Shown here piece by piece: positions 1-12,038 of a stretch of 64,000 nt of DNA; the first letter of the stretch is position 1, and each line of letters starts with the position of its first letter. The position numbers and the translations under genes are program-made. Source of the stretch: Pseudomonas helmanticensis (GTDB lineage Bacteria; Pseudomonadota; Gammaproteobacteria; Pseudomonadales; Pseudomonadaceae); the NCBI RefSeq assembly GCF_900182985.1, contig NZ_FXUY01000001.1:434001-498000 (forward strand), read 5' to 3'. The notes under the pieces were generated by a model that was not told the origin of the DNA, did no database searches, and was given only the letters and a program-made list of their open reading frames with translations.

Positions 1-525
1 GTTGAACGAGCCAACCTGGACCACGATGCCCATCAGGGCCAGGCCCATGAACACTTCGTAGGACACGGTCTGCGCCGAAGCACGCAACGCGCCGAGCAGG
101 GCGAACTTGTTGTTACTCGACCAGCCGGCGAACAACACCGCGTAGACCGACAGACCGGCCATGGCGAAGAAGAACAGCAAGCCGATGTTCAGGTCCGCGA
201 CGCCCCAGGTCGGGGTGATCGGGATGATCGCAAACGCGACCAGCAAGGCGGACATGGCCACCACCGGTGCCAAAGTGAAGATCACTTTGTCGGCAAACGG
301 CGGGGTCCAGTCTTCCTTGAAGAACATCTTCAGCATGTCGGCGGCGATCTGGAACATACCGAACGGGCCAACGCGGTTCGGACCGTAGCGGTCCTGCCAC
401 CAGCCCAGCAGGCGACGTTCGACAAAGCTGAGCAACGCGCCTGCAACCACCACGGCCAACAGAATCACGATGGCTTTGACGACCGAGAGGATCACATCGA
501 TCACTTCAGGGGTGAACCAGGTCAT
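1..525 (-). CDS. nuoH: NADH-quinone oxidoreductase subunit H (partial, N-terminal part)
   Basis: Membrane subunit of respiratory complex I that sits at the junction with the peripheral arm and helps form the quinone site. Reading the minus strand from ATG at 525 gives about 175 residues, beginning [13 protein letters not shown], with hydrophobic helices and the family segment [11 protein letters not shown] near residues 46-56. The gene runs off the left edge, so its C-terminal half is missing. Its ATG overlaps the nuoG stop (ATGA), consistent with translational coupling inside the nuo operon. Confidence 0.95.
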   Translation of the reverse strand, partial: MTWFTPEVIDVILSVVKAIVILLAVVVAGALLSFVERRLLGWWQDRYGPNRVGPFGMFQIAADMLKMFFKEDWTPPFADKVIFTLAPVVAMSALLVAFAIIPITPTWGVADLNIGLLFFFAMAGLSVYAVLFAGWSSNNKFALLGALRASAQTVSYEVFMGLALMGIVVQVGSFN

Positions 526-3236
526 TGCGCTGCCTCCTGCAGACCGTCGACGGATACGCCGGCGAATGCCGGTGGAATGCCGGCGATGCCCGCAGGCAAT
601 GCCACCAGACCTGCGCCCAGTTCTTCATTGATGCGCAGCGGCAGACGCAGGGTCTGGCCGGCCACGTTGAGGCTCAGCAGGGCACCGTCGTTGACGCCCA
701 GACGATCCGCTTCGGATTTCGCCAGTGCCACGTAAGCCGCCGGAATACGCTCTTGAACCGGTGCGGCTTTCGAAGAGTTTTCTTCGCTGCCGAACAGGTG
801 GAAGAACGGCACGGCTTGCCAGGTACCCGGCGCCGGGTTGAACGCACGCGGTGCTGCAGCGAACCAGTTCAGCGAATCGCCAGTGCTTTCGATCAGGCGG
901 GTGCCCGGGTCGCCAGCACGGATGTGACCACCGACTTCGTCCTGGAACTTGTTCCACGCTTGTGGCGAGTTCCAGCCCGGCGACCAGGCGAATGGCACCT
1001 GCTGACGCGGTTCAACCGAACCCGAGTAACCTTCCATGGAGAAGGCGAACGCGGTGTCTTTGTCTTGCGGGGTGCGTGGTTCGTGAACGCTGATGTCGGC
1101 GCGCATCGCGGTGCGACCGGAATAACGCAGCGGCTCACGCGCCAGTTTCAGACCCTTGATGCGGAACGCCGCCGACGGTGCAGCGTCGACGATACGCGCC
1201 AGTTGCTCGGTGCTCGAAGCAACGGCAGCGGTGACGTGGTCGAGTTGCGTCCAGTCGATCGGCTGGTTCAGCAGGGTCGCGCGCAGGGCGTGCAGCCAGC
1301 GCCAGCCTTCGTGAACCAGAATGCTCGCGTCGAGGTATTGCGGATCGAAAACCTGGAAGAAGCGCTGGGCGCGACCTTCCTGGCTGACCAGCGTACCGTC
1401 GCCTTCAGCGAAGCTCGCCGCTGGCAGAACCAAGTGCGCGCGGTCGCTGGTAGCGGTCTTCTGATGGTCAGCAACGATCACTACTTGCGCAGCGTTCAGT
1501 GCAGCATCGACTTTTTCTTTGGCGGTGCGGGTGTACAGATCGTTTTCCAGCACAACGATCGCGTCAGCCTTACCGTCGATGACGGCTTGCAGCGCCGCGT
1601 CGACCGATTCGCCACCGAGCATGGCCAGACCGAGGCTGTTGGCTTCCGGCACGATCAGGCTGATCGAACCGTTCTTCTCGCGCAGCTTCAGTGCCTTGGC
1701 GATGTTCGCGGCGGCTTCGATCAGGGCTTTGGAGCCCAGCGAAGTACCGGCGATGATCAGCGGACGTTTGGCGGCGAGCAGGGCGTCGGCGATGCGCTGA
1801 GCCAGTTCCAGTGCTTCGGCGTCCAGACCTTCAACGGCCGGCGCGCTGGCGTCCAGTGCGTGAGCAACGGCGAAACCGATGCGCGCCAGGTCGTCCGGAG
1901 CGGCGTGAACGCATTCTTCAGCGATGTCGTCGAGCTTGGTTTCCGCCAGGCTGGCGATGAACAGCGGGTTCAGCGCGTGCTGACCGATGTTCTTCACCGC
2001 AGCATCCAGCCAAGGCTGAACGCGCATGGCTTCGGCCATGTCTTCAGCTTTGCCCTTGACCGATTGACGCAGCGACAGCGCCACGCGAGCGGCGGTCTGG
2101 GTCAGGTCTTCACCGAGGACGAAGATCGCGTCGTGGTCTTCGATGTCGCGCATGTTCGGCACAGGCAGCGGACTGTCGTTCAGCACTTGCAAGACCAGAC
2201 GAATGCGCTCCAGTTCGGACGCTTCGATGCCCGAGTAGAAGTGCTCGGCGCCGACCAGTTCGCGCAACGCGTAGTTGCTTTCGAGGCTGGCACGCGGCGA
2301 ACCGATACCGACGATATTGCGACCGCGCAGCAGGTCAGCGGCTTTATCCAGTGCAGCATCCAGACCGAGCTTGGTGCCGTCGGCCAGCAGCGGCTGACGT
2401 GGACGGTCGGTGCGGTTGACGTAGCCATAACCGAAACGGCCACGGTCGCACAGGAAGTACTGGTTCACCGAACCGTTGAAACGGTTTTCGATGCGACGCA
2501 GTTCGCCGTAACGCTCGCCCGGGGAGATGTTGCAACCGCTCGAGCAGCCATGGCAGATGCTCGGCGAGAACTGCATGTCCCACTTGCGGTTGTAGCGCTC
2601 GGAGTGAGTCTTGTCGGTGAACACACCGGTCGGGCAGACCTCGGTGAGGTTGCCGGAGAACTCGCTTTCGAGGGTGCCGTCTTCAACGCGACCGAAGTAC
2701 ACGTTGTCGTGGGCGCCGAATACACCGAGGTCGGTGCCGCCAGCGTAATCCTTGTAGAAACGCACGCAGCGGTAGCAAGCGATGCAGCGGTTCATTTCGT
2801 GGGAAATGAACGGGCCCAGTTGCTGGTTCTGGTGGGTGCGTTTGGTGAAGCGATAACGGCGCTCGTTGTGGCCGGTCATCACTGTCATGTCTTGCAGGTG
2901 GCAATGACCGCCTTCTTCGCACACAGGGCAGTCGTGCGGGTGGTTGGTCATCAGCCATTCGACAACACTGGCGCGGAACGCCTTGGATTCTTCATCTTCG
3001 ATGGAGATCCAGGTGTTGTCGGTGGCAGGCGTCATGCAGGACATGACGATGCGACCACGGGTGTCGTTCTCGTCGGTGTACTGCTTGACCGCGCACTGGC
3101 GGCATGCCCCGACGCTACCGAGCGCGGGGTGCCAGCAGAAATATGGAATGTCGAGGCCCAGCGACAGACATGCCTGTAACAGGTTGTCTGCCCCGTCGAC
3201 TTCGAGCGCTTTGCCGTCTACGTGGATAGTGGCCAT
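522..3236 (-). CDS. nuoG: NADH-quinone oxidoreductase subunit G
   Basis: Large iron-sulfur subunit of complex I, 904 residues, in the cytoplasmic arm. The N-terminal 2Fe-2S ligands are C34, C45, C48 and C67. H99, C103, C106 and C112 form the His/Cys3 site for N5. A ferredoxin-like motif starts at C151-x2-C154-x2-C157. A further CxxCxxxC motif ([10 protein letters not shown]) near residue 229 matches the extra N7 cluster of E. coli-type NuoG. The rest is a molybdopterin-oxidoreductase-like fold. It follows nuoF after a 133-bp gap that contains a strong palindrome, and overlaps nuoH by 4 bp. Confidence 0.97.
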   Translation of the reverse strand: MATIHVDGKALEVDGADNLLQACLSLGLDIPYFCWHPALGSVGACRQCAVKQYTDENDTRGRIVMSCMTPATDNTWISIEDEESKAFRASVVEWLMTNHPHDCPVCEEGGHCHLQDMTVMTGHNERRYRFTKRTHQNQQLGPFISHEMNRCIACYRCVRFYKDYAGGTDLGVFGAHDNVYFGRVEDGTLESEFSGNLTEVCPTGVFTDKTHSERYNRKWDMQFSPSICHGCSSGCNISPGERYGELRRIENRFNGSVNQYFLCDRGRFGYGYVNRTDRPRQPLLADGTKLGLDAALDKAADLLRGRNIVGIGSPRASLESNYALRELVGAEHFYSGIEASELERIRLVLQVLNDSPLPVPNMRDIEDHDAIFVLGEDLTQTAARVALSLRQSVKGKAEDMAEAMRVQPWLDAAVKNIGQHALNPLFIASLAETKLDDIAEECVHAAPDDLARIGFAVAHALDASAPAVEGLDAEALELAQRIADALLAAKRPLIIAGTSLGSKALIEAAANIAKALKLREKNGSISLIVPEANSLGLAMLGGESVDAALQAVIDGKADAIVVLENDLYTRTAKEKVDAALNAAQVVIVADHQKTATSDRAHLVLPAASFAEGDGTLVSQEGRAQRFFQVFDPQYLDASILVHEGWRWLHALRATLLNQPIDWTQLDHVTAAVASSTEQLARIVDAAPSAAFRIKGLKLAREPLRYSGRTAMRADISVHEPRTPQDKDTAFAFSMEGYSGSVEPRQQVPFAWSPGWNSPQAWNKFQDEVGGHIRAGDPGTRLIESTGDSLNWFAAAPRAFNPAPGTWQAVPFFHLFGSEENSSKAAPVQERIPAAYVALAKSEADRLGVNDGALLSLNVAGQTLRLPLRINEELGAGLVALPAGIAGIPPAFAGVSVDGLQEAAQ

Positions 3237-3334
3237 GGTTCAAAGGTCTTCGTTGGCCCGGTGTCAGCGGGCGTGGCTAATGGAATCTTGTTATCCGTGC
3301 GAATCAAACCAGCCTCGAAAGGCGTCATCGCAGG

Positions 3335-3360
3335 AGGCGAAGGGCCCGGGCCCTTCACCT
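3335..3360. repeat. Strong palindrome between nuoF and nuoG
   Basis: Positions 3339-3356 are a perfect 18-bp palindrome, extended by AGG/CCT pairs across one mismatch to 3335-3360. It lies in the only long gap on the nuoF side of nuoG. Neither strand has a run of T after it, so it does not look like a standard terminator. An mRNA stabilising or processing hairpin is an inference. Confidence 0.7.
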
Positions 3361-3369
3361 TTTAAGCGT

Positions 3370-4725
3370 TTACGCGCCGATTACGATCGGCCTTGCCAGA
3401 GGCGGGACGGCGGCGCTGACTGGCGCGATACCGGCTTCGAACTCTGGACGGAAGTATTTGATGGCGCTGCCCAACGGTTCCACGGCACCCGGTGCGTGAG
3501 CACAGAAGGTCTTGCCCGGGCCGAGGAAGTTGACCAGACCCAGCAGGGTCTCGATGTCGCCTGGCTGACCGCGGCCTTCTTCGATGGCCATCAAGAGCTT
3601 GACGCTCCATGGCAAACCATCACGGCACGGGGTGCAGAAGCCGCACGACTCACGAGCGAAGAACTGCTCCATGTTGCGCAGCAACGAGACCATGTTGACG
3701 CTGTCATCCACCGCCATGGCCAGGCCGGTACCCATACGGGTGCCCACTTTGGCGATGCCGCCGGCGTACATTTGTGCGTCGAGGTGCTCAGGCAGAAGGA
3801 AACCGGTACCGGCGCCACCTGGCTGCCAGGCCTTGAGCTTGAAGCCGTCGCGCATGCCGCCGGCGTAGTCTTCGAACAACTCGCGACCGGTGACGCCGAA
3901 AGGCAGTTCCCACAGGCCCGGGTTCTTGACCTTGCCGGAGAAGCCCATGAGCTTGGTGCCCATGTCTTCGCTGCCTTCGCGAGCCAACGATTTGTACCAG
4001 TCAACGCCGTCGGCAATGATCGCCGGCACGTTGCACAGGGTTTCAACGTTGTTCACGCAGGTCGGCTTGCCCCACACGCCAACAGCGGCAGGGAAGGGCG
4101 GCTTGGAGCGCGGGTTGGCCCGGCGACCTTCGAGGGAATTGATCAGTGCGGTTTCTTCACCGCAGATGTAACGCCCGGCGCCGGTGTGGACGAACAGCTC
4201 GAAATCGAAGCCGCTGCCGAGGATGTTTTTACCCAGCAGGCCCGCAGCCTTGGCTTCTTCCACGGCACGGTTGAGGTGCTTGGCGGCGGTGGTGTATTCG
4301 CCACGCAGGAAGATGTAGCCACGGTAGGTTTTCAGCGCGCGAGCACTGATCAGCATGCCTTCGATCAGCAGATGGGGCAGTTGCTCCATCAGCATGCGGT
4401 CTTTCCAGGTATTCGGCTCCATCTCATCCGCGTTGCACAGCAAGTAGCGGATGTTGATGGATTCGTCTTTGGGCATCAGGCCCCACTTCACGCCCGTGGG
4501 GAAGCCTGCACCGCCGCGACCTTTCAAGCCTGCGTCTTTCACGGTCTGGACGATGGCGTCCTGATCCATGTCGGCGAAAGCTTTGCGCGCAGCGGCGTAA
4601 CCGTTCTTGGCCTGGTACTCGTCGAGCCACACGGCTTCGCCGTCATCACGCAGACGCCAGGTCAGCGGGTGAGTCTCGGCCGAACGCTGAATGCGGTTGG
4701 CAGGACCAAAAGATGTCAGGGTCAT
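3370..4725 (-). CDS. nuoF: NADH-quinone oxidoreductase subunit F
   Basis: NADH-binding subunit of complex I, 451 residues, carrying FMN and the N3 4Fe-4S cluster at the electron entry point. The glycine-rich FMN/NADH motif [10 protein letters not shown] is at residues 69-78. The cluster motif [12 protein letters not shown] lies near residue 355, with a fourth Cys in TFCAHAPG further on. Length is usual for the family. Its ATG overlaps the end of nuoE by 4 bp. Confidence 0.97.
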   Translation of the reverse strand: MTLTSFGPANRIQRSAETHPLTWRLRDDGEAVWLDEYQAKNGYAAARKAFADMDQDAIVQTVKDAGLKGRGGAGFPTGVKWGLMPKDESINIRYLLCNADEMEPNTWKDRMLMEQLPHLLIEGMLISARALKTYRGYIFLRGEYTTAAKHLNRAVEEAKAAGLLGKNILGSGFDFELFVHTGAGRYICGEETALINSLEGRRANPRSKPPFPAAVGVWGKPTCVNNVETLCNVPAIIADGVDWYKSLAREGSEDMGTKLMGFSGKVKNPGLWELPFGVTGRELFEDYAGGMRDGFKLKAWQPGGAGTGFLLPEHLDAQMYAGGIAKVGTRMGTGLAMAVDDSVNMVSLLRNMEQFFARESCGFCTPCRDGLPWSVKLLMAIEEGRGQPGDIETLLGLVNFLGPGKTFCAHAPGAVEPLGSAIKYFRPEFEAGIAPVSAAVPPLARPIVIGA

Positions 4726-5219
4726 ACGTAGCCCTCGAGCAGTTTGGCGACGCCAGCAGGCTGTACATCACCAAAGGTGTCGTCGTCGATCATCAGCGCC
4801 GGTGCCTTGTCGCAGTTGCCGAGGCAGCAGACCGGCAGCAGGGTGAAACGACCGTCGGTGGTGGTCTGACCCAGGCCGATGCCCAGCTTGTTCTGGATTT
4901 CGCTGACCACCGACTCGTGGCCGCCGATGTAGCAGACCATGCTGTCGCAGACGCGAATGATGTGACGGCCAACCGGCTGACGGAAAATCTGGCTATAGAA
5001 CGTCGCCACACCTTCAACGTCGCTGGCCGGGATGCCGAGGATCTCGCCGATCGCGTACAAGGCGCCATCCGGCACCCAGCCACGTTCTTTCTGAACGATC
5101 TTCAGGGCTTCGATCGACGCCGCGCGCGGGTCTTCGTAGTGATGCAGCTCGTGCTCGATGGCCGAGCGCTCGGTTTCACTGAGGGTGAAACGGTCTGTCT
5201 GGATAAGCGTGCTGTTCAT
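4722..5219 (-). CDS. nuoE: NADH-quinone oxidoreductase subunit E
   Basis: Thioredoxin-like 24-kDa subunit of complex I, 165 residues, carrying the N1a 2Fe-2S cluster next to NuoF. The cluster ligands are visible as C91-x4-C96 (VCDSMVC) and C132-x3-C136 (CLGNC). It starts 2 bp after the nuoCD stop and overlaps nuoF by 4 bp, so the three genes are tightly coupled. Confidence 0.97.
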   Translation of the reverse strand: MNSTLIQTDRFTLSETERSAIEHELHHYEDPRAASIEALKIVQKERGWVPDGALYAIGEILGIPASDVEGVATFYSQIFRQPVGRHIIRVCDSMVCYIGGHESVVSEIQNKLGIGLGQTTTDGRFTLLPVCCLGNCDKAPALMIDDDTFGDVQPAGVAKLLEGYV

Positions 5220-5221
5220 GC

Positions 5222-7063
<1,842 letters not shown>

Positions 7064-7079
7064 TCAGAACAGATCTGGA

Positions 7080-7754
7080 TCAGACTTCGTCAGGGCTGCG
7101 CAGGTTGGTGACTGCGATTCGCTGTTCGCGGCGCTGTTCCTTCTGCGAAGGCATGTCGGCGCGATAAACGCCTTGATCACCAACGACCCAGGAAAGCGGA
7201 CGACGCTCCTGTCCAATCGATTCCTGCAACAGCATCAAGCCTTGCAGAAAAGCTTCTGGACGAGGCGGGCAGCCAGGTACGTAGACGTCCACAGGCAGGA
7301 ACTTGTCCACCCCTTGAACCACCGAGTAGATGTCGTACATGCCGCCGGAGTTAGCGCACGAACCCATGGATATAACCCACTTCGGCTCGAGCATTTGCTC
7401 GTAGAGACGCTGGATGATCGGCGCCATCTTGATGAAGCAGGTACCGGCGATAACCATGAAGTCGGCCTGACGCGGCGATGCCCGGATAACCTCGGCGCCA
7501 AAGCGCGCGATGTCGTGGGGCGCCGTGAAGGCGGTGGTCATTTCCACGTAGCAGCACGACAGGCCGAAGTTGTACGGCCACAGGGAGTTCTTACGTCCCC
7601 AGTTGACCGCGCCACTCAGCACGTCTTCCAGCTTGCCCATGAAAATGTTTTTGTGGACTTGATCTTCTAACGGATCGGAAACGGTTTCCCGTTCGCCAAT
7701 CGGATACTGCTCGTTAGGAGCATCGGGGTCGATCCTGGTGAGATTGTATTGCAT
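7080..7754 (-). CDS. nuoB: NADH-quinone oxidoreductase subunit B
   Basis: PSST subunit of complex I, 224 residues, holding the terminal N2 4Fe-4S cluster that reduces quinone. Adjacent cysteines C67-C68 (GLSCCYVE), GSCANSGG and VPGCPPRPE supply the four ligands. The start is ATG at 7754 (MQYNLTRID); a TTG two codons upstream is less likely. It lies 10 bp after nuoA and 73 bp before nuoCD. Confidence 0.97.
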   Translation of the reverse strand: MQYNLTRIDPDAPNEQYPIGERETVSDPLEDQVHKNIFMGKLEDVLSGAVNWGRKNSLWPYNFGLSCCYVEMTTAFTAPHDIARFGAEVIRASPRQADFMVIAGTCFIKMAPIIQRLYEQMLEPKWVISMGSCANSGGMYDIYSVVQGVDKFLPVDVYVPGCPPRPEAFLQGLMLLQESIGQERRPLSWVVGDQGVYRADMPSQKEQRREQRIAVTNLRSPDEV

Positions 7755-7764
7755 TGCCAAAGCC

Positions 7765-8178
7765 TCATTGTTTCAGCTTCGCCTGCCGCTTGCGACGAGC
7801 TTCCGGAGCCCAGTCAAGGGCGCCCACTCGGAACAGGTAGACAAGACCTGCCAACAGAATTGCTATGAAAACGAGAGCTTCGACGAATCCGGTCCAGCCG
7901 CTTTCGCGGACGGACACAGACCATGCAAAGAGAAAGAGGGCTTCGATATCGAAGATCACGAAGAGCATCGCGACCAGATAGAATTTGGCTGAGAGCCGCA
8001 AGCGGGCGCCACCGGTAGGTAGCATGCCCGACTCGAACGGTTCGTTTTTGCTGCGGCCCCAGGCTTTTGACCCAAGGAGGCTGGAGACGCCAAGCATGAA
8101 GGCACACAGGCCGACTACACCCAGAAGGAAAATGGCAAAGCCCCAGTTGTGGGCCATGAGTCCTGTCGCTTCGGGCAT
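7765..8178 (-). CDS. nuoA: NADH-quinone oxidoreductase subunit A
   Basis: Small membrane subunit of complex I, 137 residues with three hydrophobic helices (about 12-35, 67-88 and 98-115) and the conserved loop KNEPFESGM. The frame is open further upstream, but ATG at 8178 ([13 protein letters not shown]) has an AAGGA ribosome site 8 bases before it and gives the usual family length. It is the first gene of the nuo operon, so the promoter should lie in 8180-8590. Confidence 0.95.
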   Translation of the reverse strand: MPEATGLMAHNWGFAIFLLGVVGLCAFMLGVSSLLGSKAWGRSKNEPFESGMLPTGGARLRLSAKFYLVAMLFVIFDIEALFLFAWSVSVRESGWTGFVEALVFIAILLAGLVYLFRVGALDWAPEARRKRQAKLKQ

Positions 8179-8597
8179 GCTGGTAATCCTTAACAGAGAG
8201 CAAAGGTCTCTGAGCTTGATAAAGAAATAAGGCAGTGACGATATGTCGCAGCAATCAATCGCGCTGATTTTATGGCTAAACACCCTGCAAGTAAAATTCC
8301 TATAGCGAAATTATTTATTGGAATAAGCACATAGCGCATCTCCAATGCCCTGCAGCCCATGCGTAGCGGGCATTAGGCGGTTTTCTGCGAATAATGTTTT
8401 GTAGGGAATGTAACGAACATAGTTGCGGCTAAATGATAATTGATATCGTTTGAGGTGGTTTTGTAACTGTTTAACGGGGTGCCAGTTGGGAAGTTGTCTT
8501 ACTTGCACGTTACTGCAAGTAGCGACGGCGCCCGTTTTAGCCGATTTTTCTGATGCGTGTACCGCTCTGGATCAATGTTTTTGTCCGGGCGACGCCG

Positions 8598-8697
8598 ATC
8601 CCTGTAGGAGTGAGCCTGCTCGCGATAGCGGTGGATCAGCTTGCACATGCGGAGACTGACCCAACGCTATCGCGAGCAGGCTCACTCCTACAGGGAT
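8598..8697. repeat. REP inverted pair (GTAGGAGTGAGCCTGCTCGCGATAG type)
   Basis: Two perfect 33-nt inverted arms, 8598-8630 and 8665-8697, with a 34-bp spacer. The same arm recurs at 17068 and 41568 in this window, which marks it as a dispersed REPIN-like element. No REP-associated transposase gene is present in the window. Confidence 0.9.
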
Positions 8698-8722
8698 TTG
8701 TGGTGTTCATCAAATCCTGGGC

Positions 8723-8750
8723 AAAAAAACGCCCCGAACCAGTCGGGGCG
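8723..8750 (-). terminator. Rho-independent terminator of aceA
   Basis: 8-bp stem CGCCCCGA (8730-8737) with TCGGGGCG (8743-8750). On the minus strand it is followed by seven T (8729-8723). It lies 69 bp past the aceA stop. Confidence 0.88.
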
Positions 8751-8818
8751 TCAGTTTTGCGGCTCTGCGGTTAGCTTTCTATCCGATCCGCAGGGGCCGT
8801 TTGCTCAGGCGAATCAGA

Positions 8819-10144
8819 TCAGTGGAACTGTTCTTCTTCGGTCGAACCGGTCAGTGCGGTTACCGAGGACGAGCCACCTTGAATCACAGTGGTCATGTCG
8901 TCGAAGTAGCCGGTGCCCACTTCCTGCTGGTGAGCCACGAAGGTGTAACCCTTGGCGGCGTCAGCGAATTCCTGCTCTTGCAGCTTCACGTAGGCAGTCA
9001 TGTCGTTGCGGGCGTAGTCGTGCGCCAGGTTGAACATGCTGTGCCACATGTTGTGAATGCCGGCCAGGGTGATGAACTGGTGCTTGTAACCCATGGCGGA
9101 CAGTTCGCGCTGGAATTTGGCAATGGTCGCGTCGTCGAGGTTTTTCTTCCAGTTGAAGGAAGGCGAGCAGTTGTACGACAGCAGTTGGTCCGGGTATTCC
9201 TTTTTGATCGCTTCGGCGAAGCGACGAGCCTCGTCCAGATCCGGCTTGGCGGTTTCGCACCAGATCAGGTCGGCGTATGGCGCGTAAGCCAGGCCACGGG
9301 CAATGGCCTGGTCCAGACCGGCACGTACCTTGTAGAAACCTTCCTGAGTGCGCTCGCCAGTCACGAACGGCTGGTCGTACGGGTCGCAATCGGAGGTCAG
9401 CAGGTCAGCGGCGTTCGCGTCGGTACGGGCCAGAATGATGGTCGGGGTACCGGCAACGTCGGCAGCCAGACGTGCAGCGGTCAGCTTCTGTACGGCTTCC
9501 TGAGTTGGAACCAGTACTTTACCGCCCATGTGACCGCATTTTTTCACGGAAGCCAGTTGGTCTTCGAAGTGAACGCCGGCGGCGCCTGCTTCGATCATGC
9601 TCTTCATCAGCTCGTAGGCGTTCAGTACGCCACCGAAACCGGCTTCAGCGTCAGCCACGATCGGCGCGAAGTAGTCGATGTAGCCTTCGTCGCCCGGGCC
9701 TTTGCCGGCTTTCCATTGGATCTGGTCAGCACGACGGAACGAGTTGTTGATGCGCTTTACAACGGTTGGAACCGAATCCACCGGGTACAGCGACTGGTCC
9801 GGGTACATCGATTCGGCGGAGTTGTTGTCCGCAGCCACCTGCCAGCCCGACAGGTAGATCGCCTGGATGCCGGCTTTGACTTGTTGCACAGCCTGGCCGC
9901 CGGTCAGGGCGCCCATGCAGTTGACGAAATCTTTCTCAGGACGGAAGGACGGCTTGGCACCCTGGGTGACCAGGTTCCACAGCTTCTCGGCGCCCAGTTT
10001 TGCAAAAGTGTGCTCAGGTTGAACCGAGCCACGCAGGCGGACGACGTCAGCAGCGGAGTAAGCGCGTGTCACGCCTTTCCAGCGCGGGTTTTCAGCCCAG
10101 TCTTTTTCGAGGGCTGCAATTTGCTGTTCGCGTGTCAGTGCCAT
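8819..10144 (-). CDS. aceA: Isocitrate lyase
   Basis: Cleaves isocitrate to glyoxylate and succinate, the first step of the glyoxylate bypass, in the cytoplasm. The protein has 441 residues, and the active-site loop [10 protein letters not shown] is at 201-210 with C203 as the expected catalytic base. Length and N-terminus ([16 protein letters not shown]) match E. coli-type ICL subfamily 1. It is single, with its own terminator. A long leader region lies upstream. The two isocitrate dehydrogenases competing for its substrate are encoded about 8 kb away. Confidence 0.97.
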   Translation of the reverse strand: MALTREQQIAALEKDWAENPRWKGVTRAYSAADVVRLRGSVQPEHTFAKLGAEKLWNLVTQGAKPSFRPEKDFVNCMGALTGGQAVQQVKAGIQAIYLSGWQVAADNNSAESMYPDQSLYPVDSVPTVVKRINNSFRRADQIQWKAGKGPGDEGYIDYFAPIVADAEAGFGGVLNAYELMKSMIEAGAAGVHFEDQLASVKKCGHMGGKVLVPTQEAVQKLTAARLAADVAGTPTIILARTDANAADLLTSDCDPYDQPFVTGERTQEGFYKVRAGLDQAIARGLAYAPYADLIWCETAKPDLDEARRFAEAIKKEYPDQLLSYNCSPSFNWKKNLDDATIAKFQRELSAMGYKHQFITLAGIHNMWHSMFNLAHDYARNDMTAYVKLQEQEFADAAKGYTFVAHQQEVGTGYFDDMTTVIQGGSSSVTALTGSTEEEQFH

Positions 10145-10617
10145 GGAGATAAACCTCGTCGCGTCTTTATGAAAAGTTGTTCTGCGGTGGAAAATTCCTG
10201 CGCTCGCTGACCAGAAGCTTAGGTGGTCAAGTCGGATTCGGCGGGGTAGGCGACGGGATGAACGATGGGCTCGAGGGGAAGTGAGCAGGTAGTGGCGGAC
10301 TGCGGGCGCATTCGGGCGTCGTGGGCCTCTATACGTTCTACAGTGTGGAGCCGGGTTACCTAATTACGCTTCCGTCCCTCGGGACAACTTCGTTCCAGTC
10401 GGCAACCTCGTCAAACACACCTTGTGGGCGGTACAGACACGAAGCGGTTCGCGGGGTAGGTGCGAACATCGCTTCGAAGGCCCTTGCCAGGGCCTCTGAT
10501 TAGCGGGAGCGAGGCCATCATGCCTTCGCTTTTTTGCCTCGTCAAACGTTTTGTAGTGCTTTTTTTCAGGCACTACATCTTTCGTCTAATACGACTAATC
10601 AGTCAGTTTTCGGTGCT
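10145..10617. other. Intergenic region upstream of aceA with plus-strand terminator
   Basis: 473 bp with no recognised protein gene. The left part should hold the aceA promoter. The right part has a 7-bp hairpin (AGGCCCT 10478-10484 with AGGGCCT 10489-10495), a plus-strand terminator-like structure ending in T at 10530-10535, and an inverted repeat GTAGTGC (10553-10559) / GCACTAC (10570-10576). A GTG-started frame at 10321-10503 (+, 60 codons) has no clear ribosome site. A short unannotated plus-strand transcript ending near 10535 is possible but inferred. Confidence 0.45.
10507..10535 (+). terminator. Orphan plus-strand terminator-like hairpin
   Basis: Stem AGCGAGGC (10508-10515) pairs with GCCTTCGCT (10522-10530) with one bulge, loop CATCAT, followed directly by T at 10530-10535. 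Both neighbouring genes are on the minus strand, so no known gene uses it in this orientation. Confidence 0.55.
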
Positions 10618-11379
10618 TTAGTCCAGCGTGTCGACTTTGACCCGCAAGGTCATGTCATCCCGGCCTTGAGTCGAGTAGCTGCGGGCCAGGCCCTGTTTAT
10701 CGGCCTGCGTCTGGCTGTTGACGCCGGCGAGAGTGATCCATTCACCGAGGCGCCCGCTGACCGTTGTGTCGGTGCTTTGCACGTTCACTACATCGGGACG
10801 TTCCTGGCTCATGCGGTCATGGTTGGTACTGATCGCCAGGTGAACGATGTCGCCGGTGACGCTGGCGGTGACATAGAAACCCTGGGTGACGTTGCGGTAT
10901 TGAGTCTGGCTGCTGTAATCGCCGTAGGAATTGCTCTGGCTGCTGGTGATCGGCACGCTTTGCCCGACTTGAATCAGCGCCGGCATGCCTTCGCTGGCCT
11001 GAACCTGCTGGACGCCGCCTTCGCGGCTGGTGGTGCTGCGGCTGATGATGCGGGTCTGGTTCGGCTGAGCGCCGTTGACCGAATAACCTTCGTCGCCACG
11101 GCCATTGTTTTCATTGGTGTCGACGGTGATCAGCAAGCGCTTGGGCGCAGTGTCCAGTTGGATGATCAGCGCCTTGAGTTCCTGAATCTTGTCCGGCTCG
11201 GCTTTGATGATCAGTTGGTTGCCATAGGCGCTGACCTGACCGTCCTTGCCGAGGAAGTCTTGCGCCATCGGCAGCATGTCAGTGCTGGTGCGGTAATTGA
11301 GAGGCACGATTTCTGTGGCTGCCATCACCGAAAAACTGCAGCCGAGCAGCAGGGTGGTGAGCAGGGTGCGTAGGGACAT
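10618..11379 (-). CDS. Exported secretin N-domain-like protein
   Basis: 253 residues with a signal peptide (MSLRTLLTTLLLGCSFSVMAA, cleavage near residue 21). Residues 22-80 (IVPLNYRTSTDMLPMAQDFL, then QLIIKAEPDKIQELKALIIQLD) resemble the N-domain of type II/III secretin subunits, where short beta-alpha modules bind partners in the periplasm. No secretin pore domain follows; the C-terminal half is Ser/Thr/Gln-rich. Start ATG at 11379 was chosen because it gives the signal peptide and follows GGAGA. It stands alone between aceA and a GNAT gene. Role unknown; a periplasmic stand-alone module is inferred. Confidence 0.75.
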   Translation of the reverse strand: MSLRTLLTTLLLGCSFSVMAATEIVPLNYRTSTDMLPMAQDFLGKDGQVSAYGNQLIIKAEPDKIQELKALIIQLDTAPKRLLITVDTNENNGRGDEGYSVNGAQPNQTRIISRSTTSREGGVQQVQASEGMPALIQVGQSVPITSSQSNSYGDYSSQTQYRNVTQGFYVTASVTGDIVHLAISTNHDRMSQERPDVVNVQSTDTTVSGRLGEWITLAGVNSQTQADKQGLARSYSTQGRDDMTLRVKVDTLD

Positions 11380-11461
11380 GTCCGTTATCTCCGCTTTCGA
11401 AAGGCTTGATATTGCCAGTTTGTCGGCCTGGGGTGGGGCAAGTTGAATCGTAGACAGCAAA

Positions 11462-11491
11462 ACGCCCCGGCATCGGAAGATGGCGGGGCGT
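11462..11491 (-). terminator. Terminator downstream of the GNAT gene
   Basis: ACGCCCCG (11462-11469) pairs with CGGGGCGT (11484-11491), with T-rich sequence after it on the minus strand. It lies past the palindromic element that follows the GNAT stop. Confidence 0.65.
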
Positions 11492-11492
11492 G

Positions 11493-11601
11493 ATCGTTCC
11501 CACGCTCGGCGTGGGAATGCAGCCAGTGACGCTCTGCGTCACATGCCGCAAGGGACGCGGAGCGTCCCAAGAGGCATTCCCACGCAGAGCGTGGGAACGA
11601 T
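11493..11601. repeat. Palindromic element with GATCGTTCCCACGC ends
   Basis: About 109 bp bounded by TGATCGTTCCCACGCT on the left and its inverse AGCGTGGGAACGATCA on the right. Nested inside are short inverted pieces (GACGCTCTGCGTC; GGGACGCGGAGCGTCCC). The whole can fold into a branched hairpin. I recall similar elements in other P. fluorescens-group intergenic regions; not verified here. Confidence 0.8.
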
Positions 11602-11612
11602 CAGGGCAGGGT

Positions 11613-12038
11613 TCAGGCCGAATGACGAACCATATCGACATGCGGAATCCCTGCTTCCAGGAACTCCTCACTGACCAGGCTGAAACCCAGGCGCTCGTAG
11701 AACGCCGTGGCCTGCACTTGCGCGCTGAGCATCTGCTGCTTCAGGCCGCGCGCTTCTGCTTCAGCGATAACCGCTTGCATCAGCGCATCACCGACCTTCA
11801 TCCCGCGCCAGTCTTTCAGCACCGAAACCCGGCCGATGTGCCCATCCGGCAGCAGGCGTGCAGTGCCGATCGGAAAGTCGCCTTCAAACGCCAGGAAATG
11901 CACGGCGGTCGCGTCATCCGCGTCCCATTCAAGCTCGGGTGGCACCGATTGTTCGGCGATGAACACCGTTTCACGAATGCGCCGGATTTCGGCGATGTCC
12001 TTCTGCCAATCTGCGACACGTACGCGAATCTTATTCAT
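11613..12038 (-). CDS. GNAT family N-acetyltransferase (ElaA-like)
   Basis: 141 residues with a GNAT fold: acetyl-CoA loop region around residues 78-84 (DWRGMKVG), preceded by the beta4 strand HIGRVSVL, and the C-terminal ATAFYERLGF motif near 109-118. GNAT enzymes move an acetyl group from acetyl-CoA to an amine; the substrate is not evident. Its ATG overlaps the roxA stop by 8 bp, so it is coupled to that gene. Confidence 0.85.
   Translation of the reverse strand: MNKIRVRVADWQKDIAEIRRIRETVFIAEQSVPPELEWDADDATAVHFLAFEGDFPIGTARLLPDGHIGRVSVLKDWRGMKVGDALMQAVIAEAEARGLKQQMLSAQVQATAFYERLGFSLVSEEFLEAGIPHVDMVRHSA

Larger units (their letters stand above)
8179..8818. other. Intergenic region upstream of nuo and downstream of aceA
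   Basis: 640 bp without a convincing gene. The part next to nuoA (8180-8590) is AT-rich compared with its surroundings and should hold the nuo promoter and leader. It includes a 7-bp hairpin (AATGCCC 8344-8350 with GGGCATT 8368-8374). A REP pair and the aceA terminator follow. Short open frames here lack ribosome sites and recognisable sequence. Confidence 0.6.

Noticed and set aside
525..3179. 884-codon open frame on the plus strand
   Set aside because: It is the antisense shadow of nuoG; GC-rich codon structure leaves the opposite frame open. No ribosome site and no family match.
10364..10573. 69-codon minus-strand frame upstream of aceA
   Set aside because: It reads across several hairpins and a terminator-like structure, has no ribosome site and no recognisable sequence.
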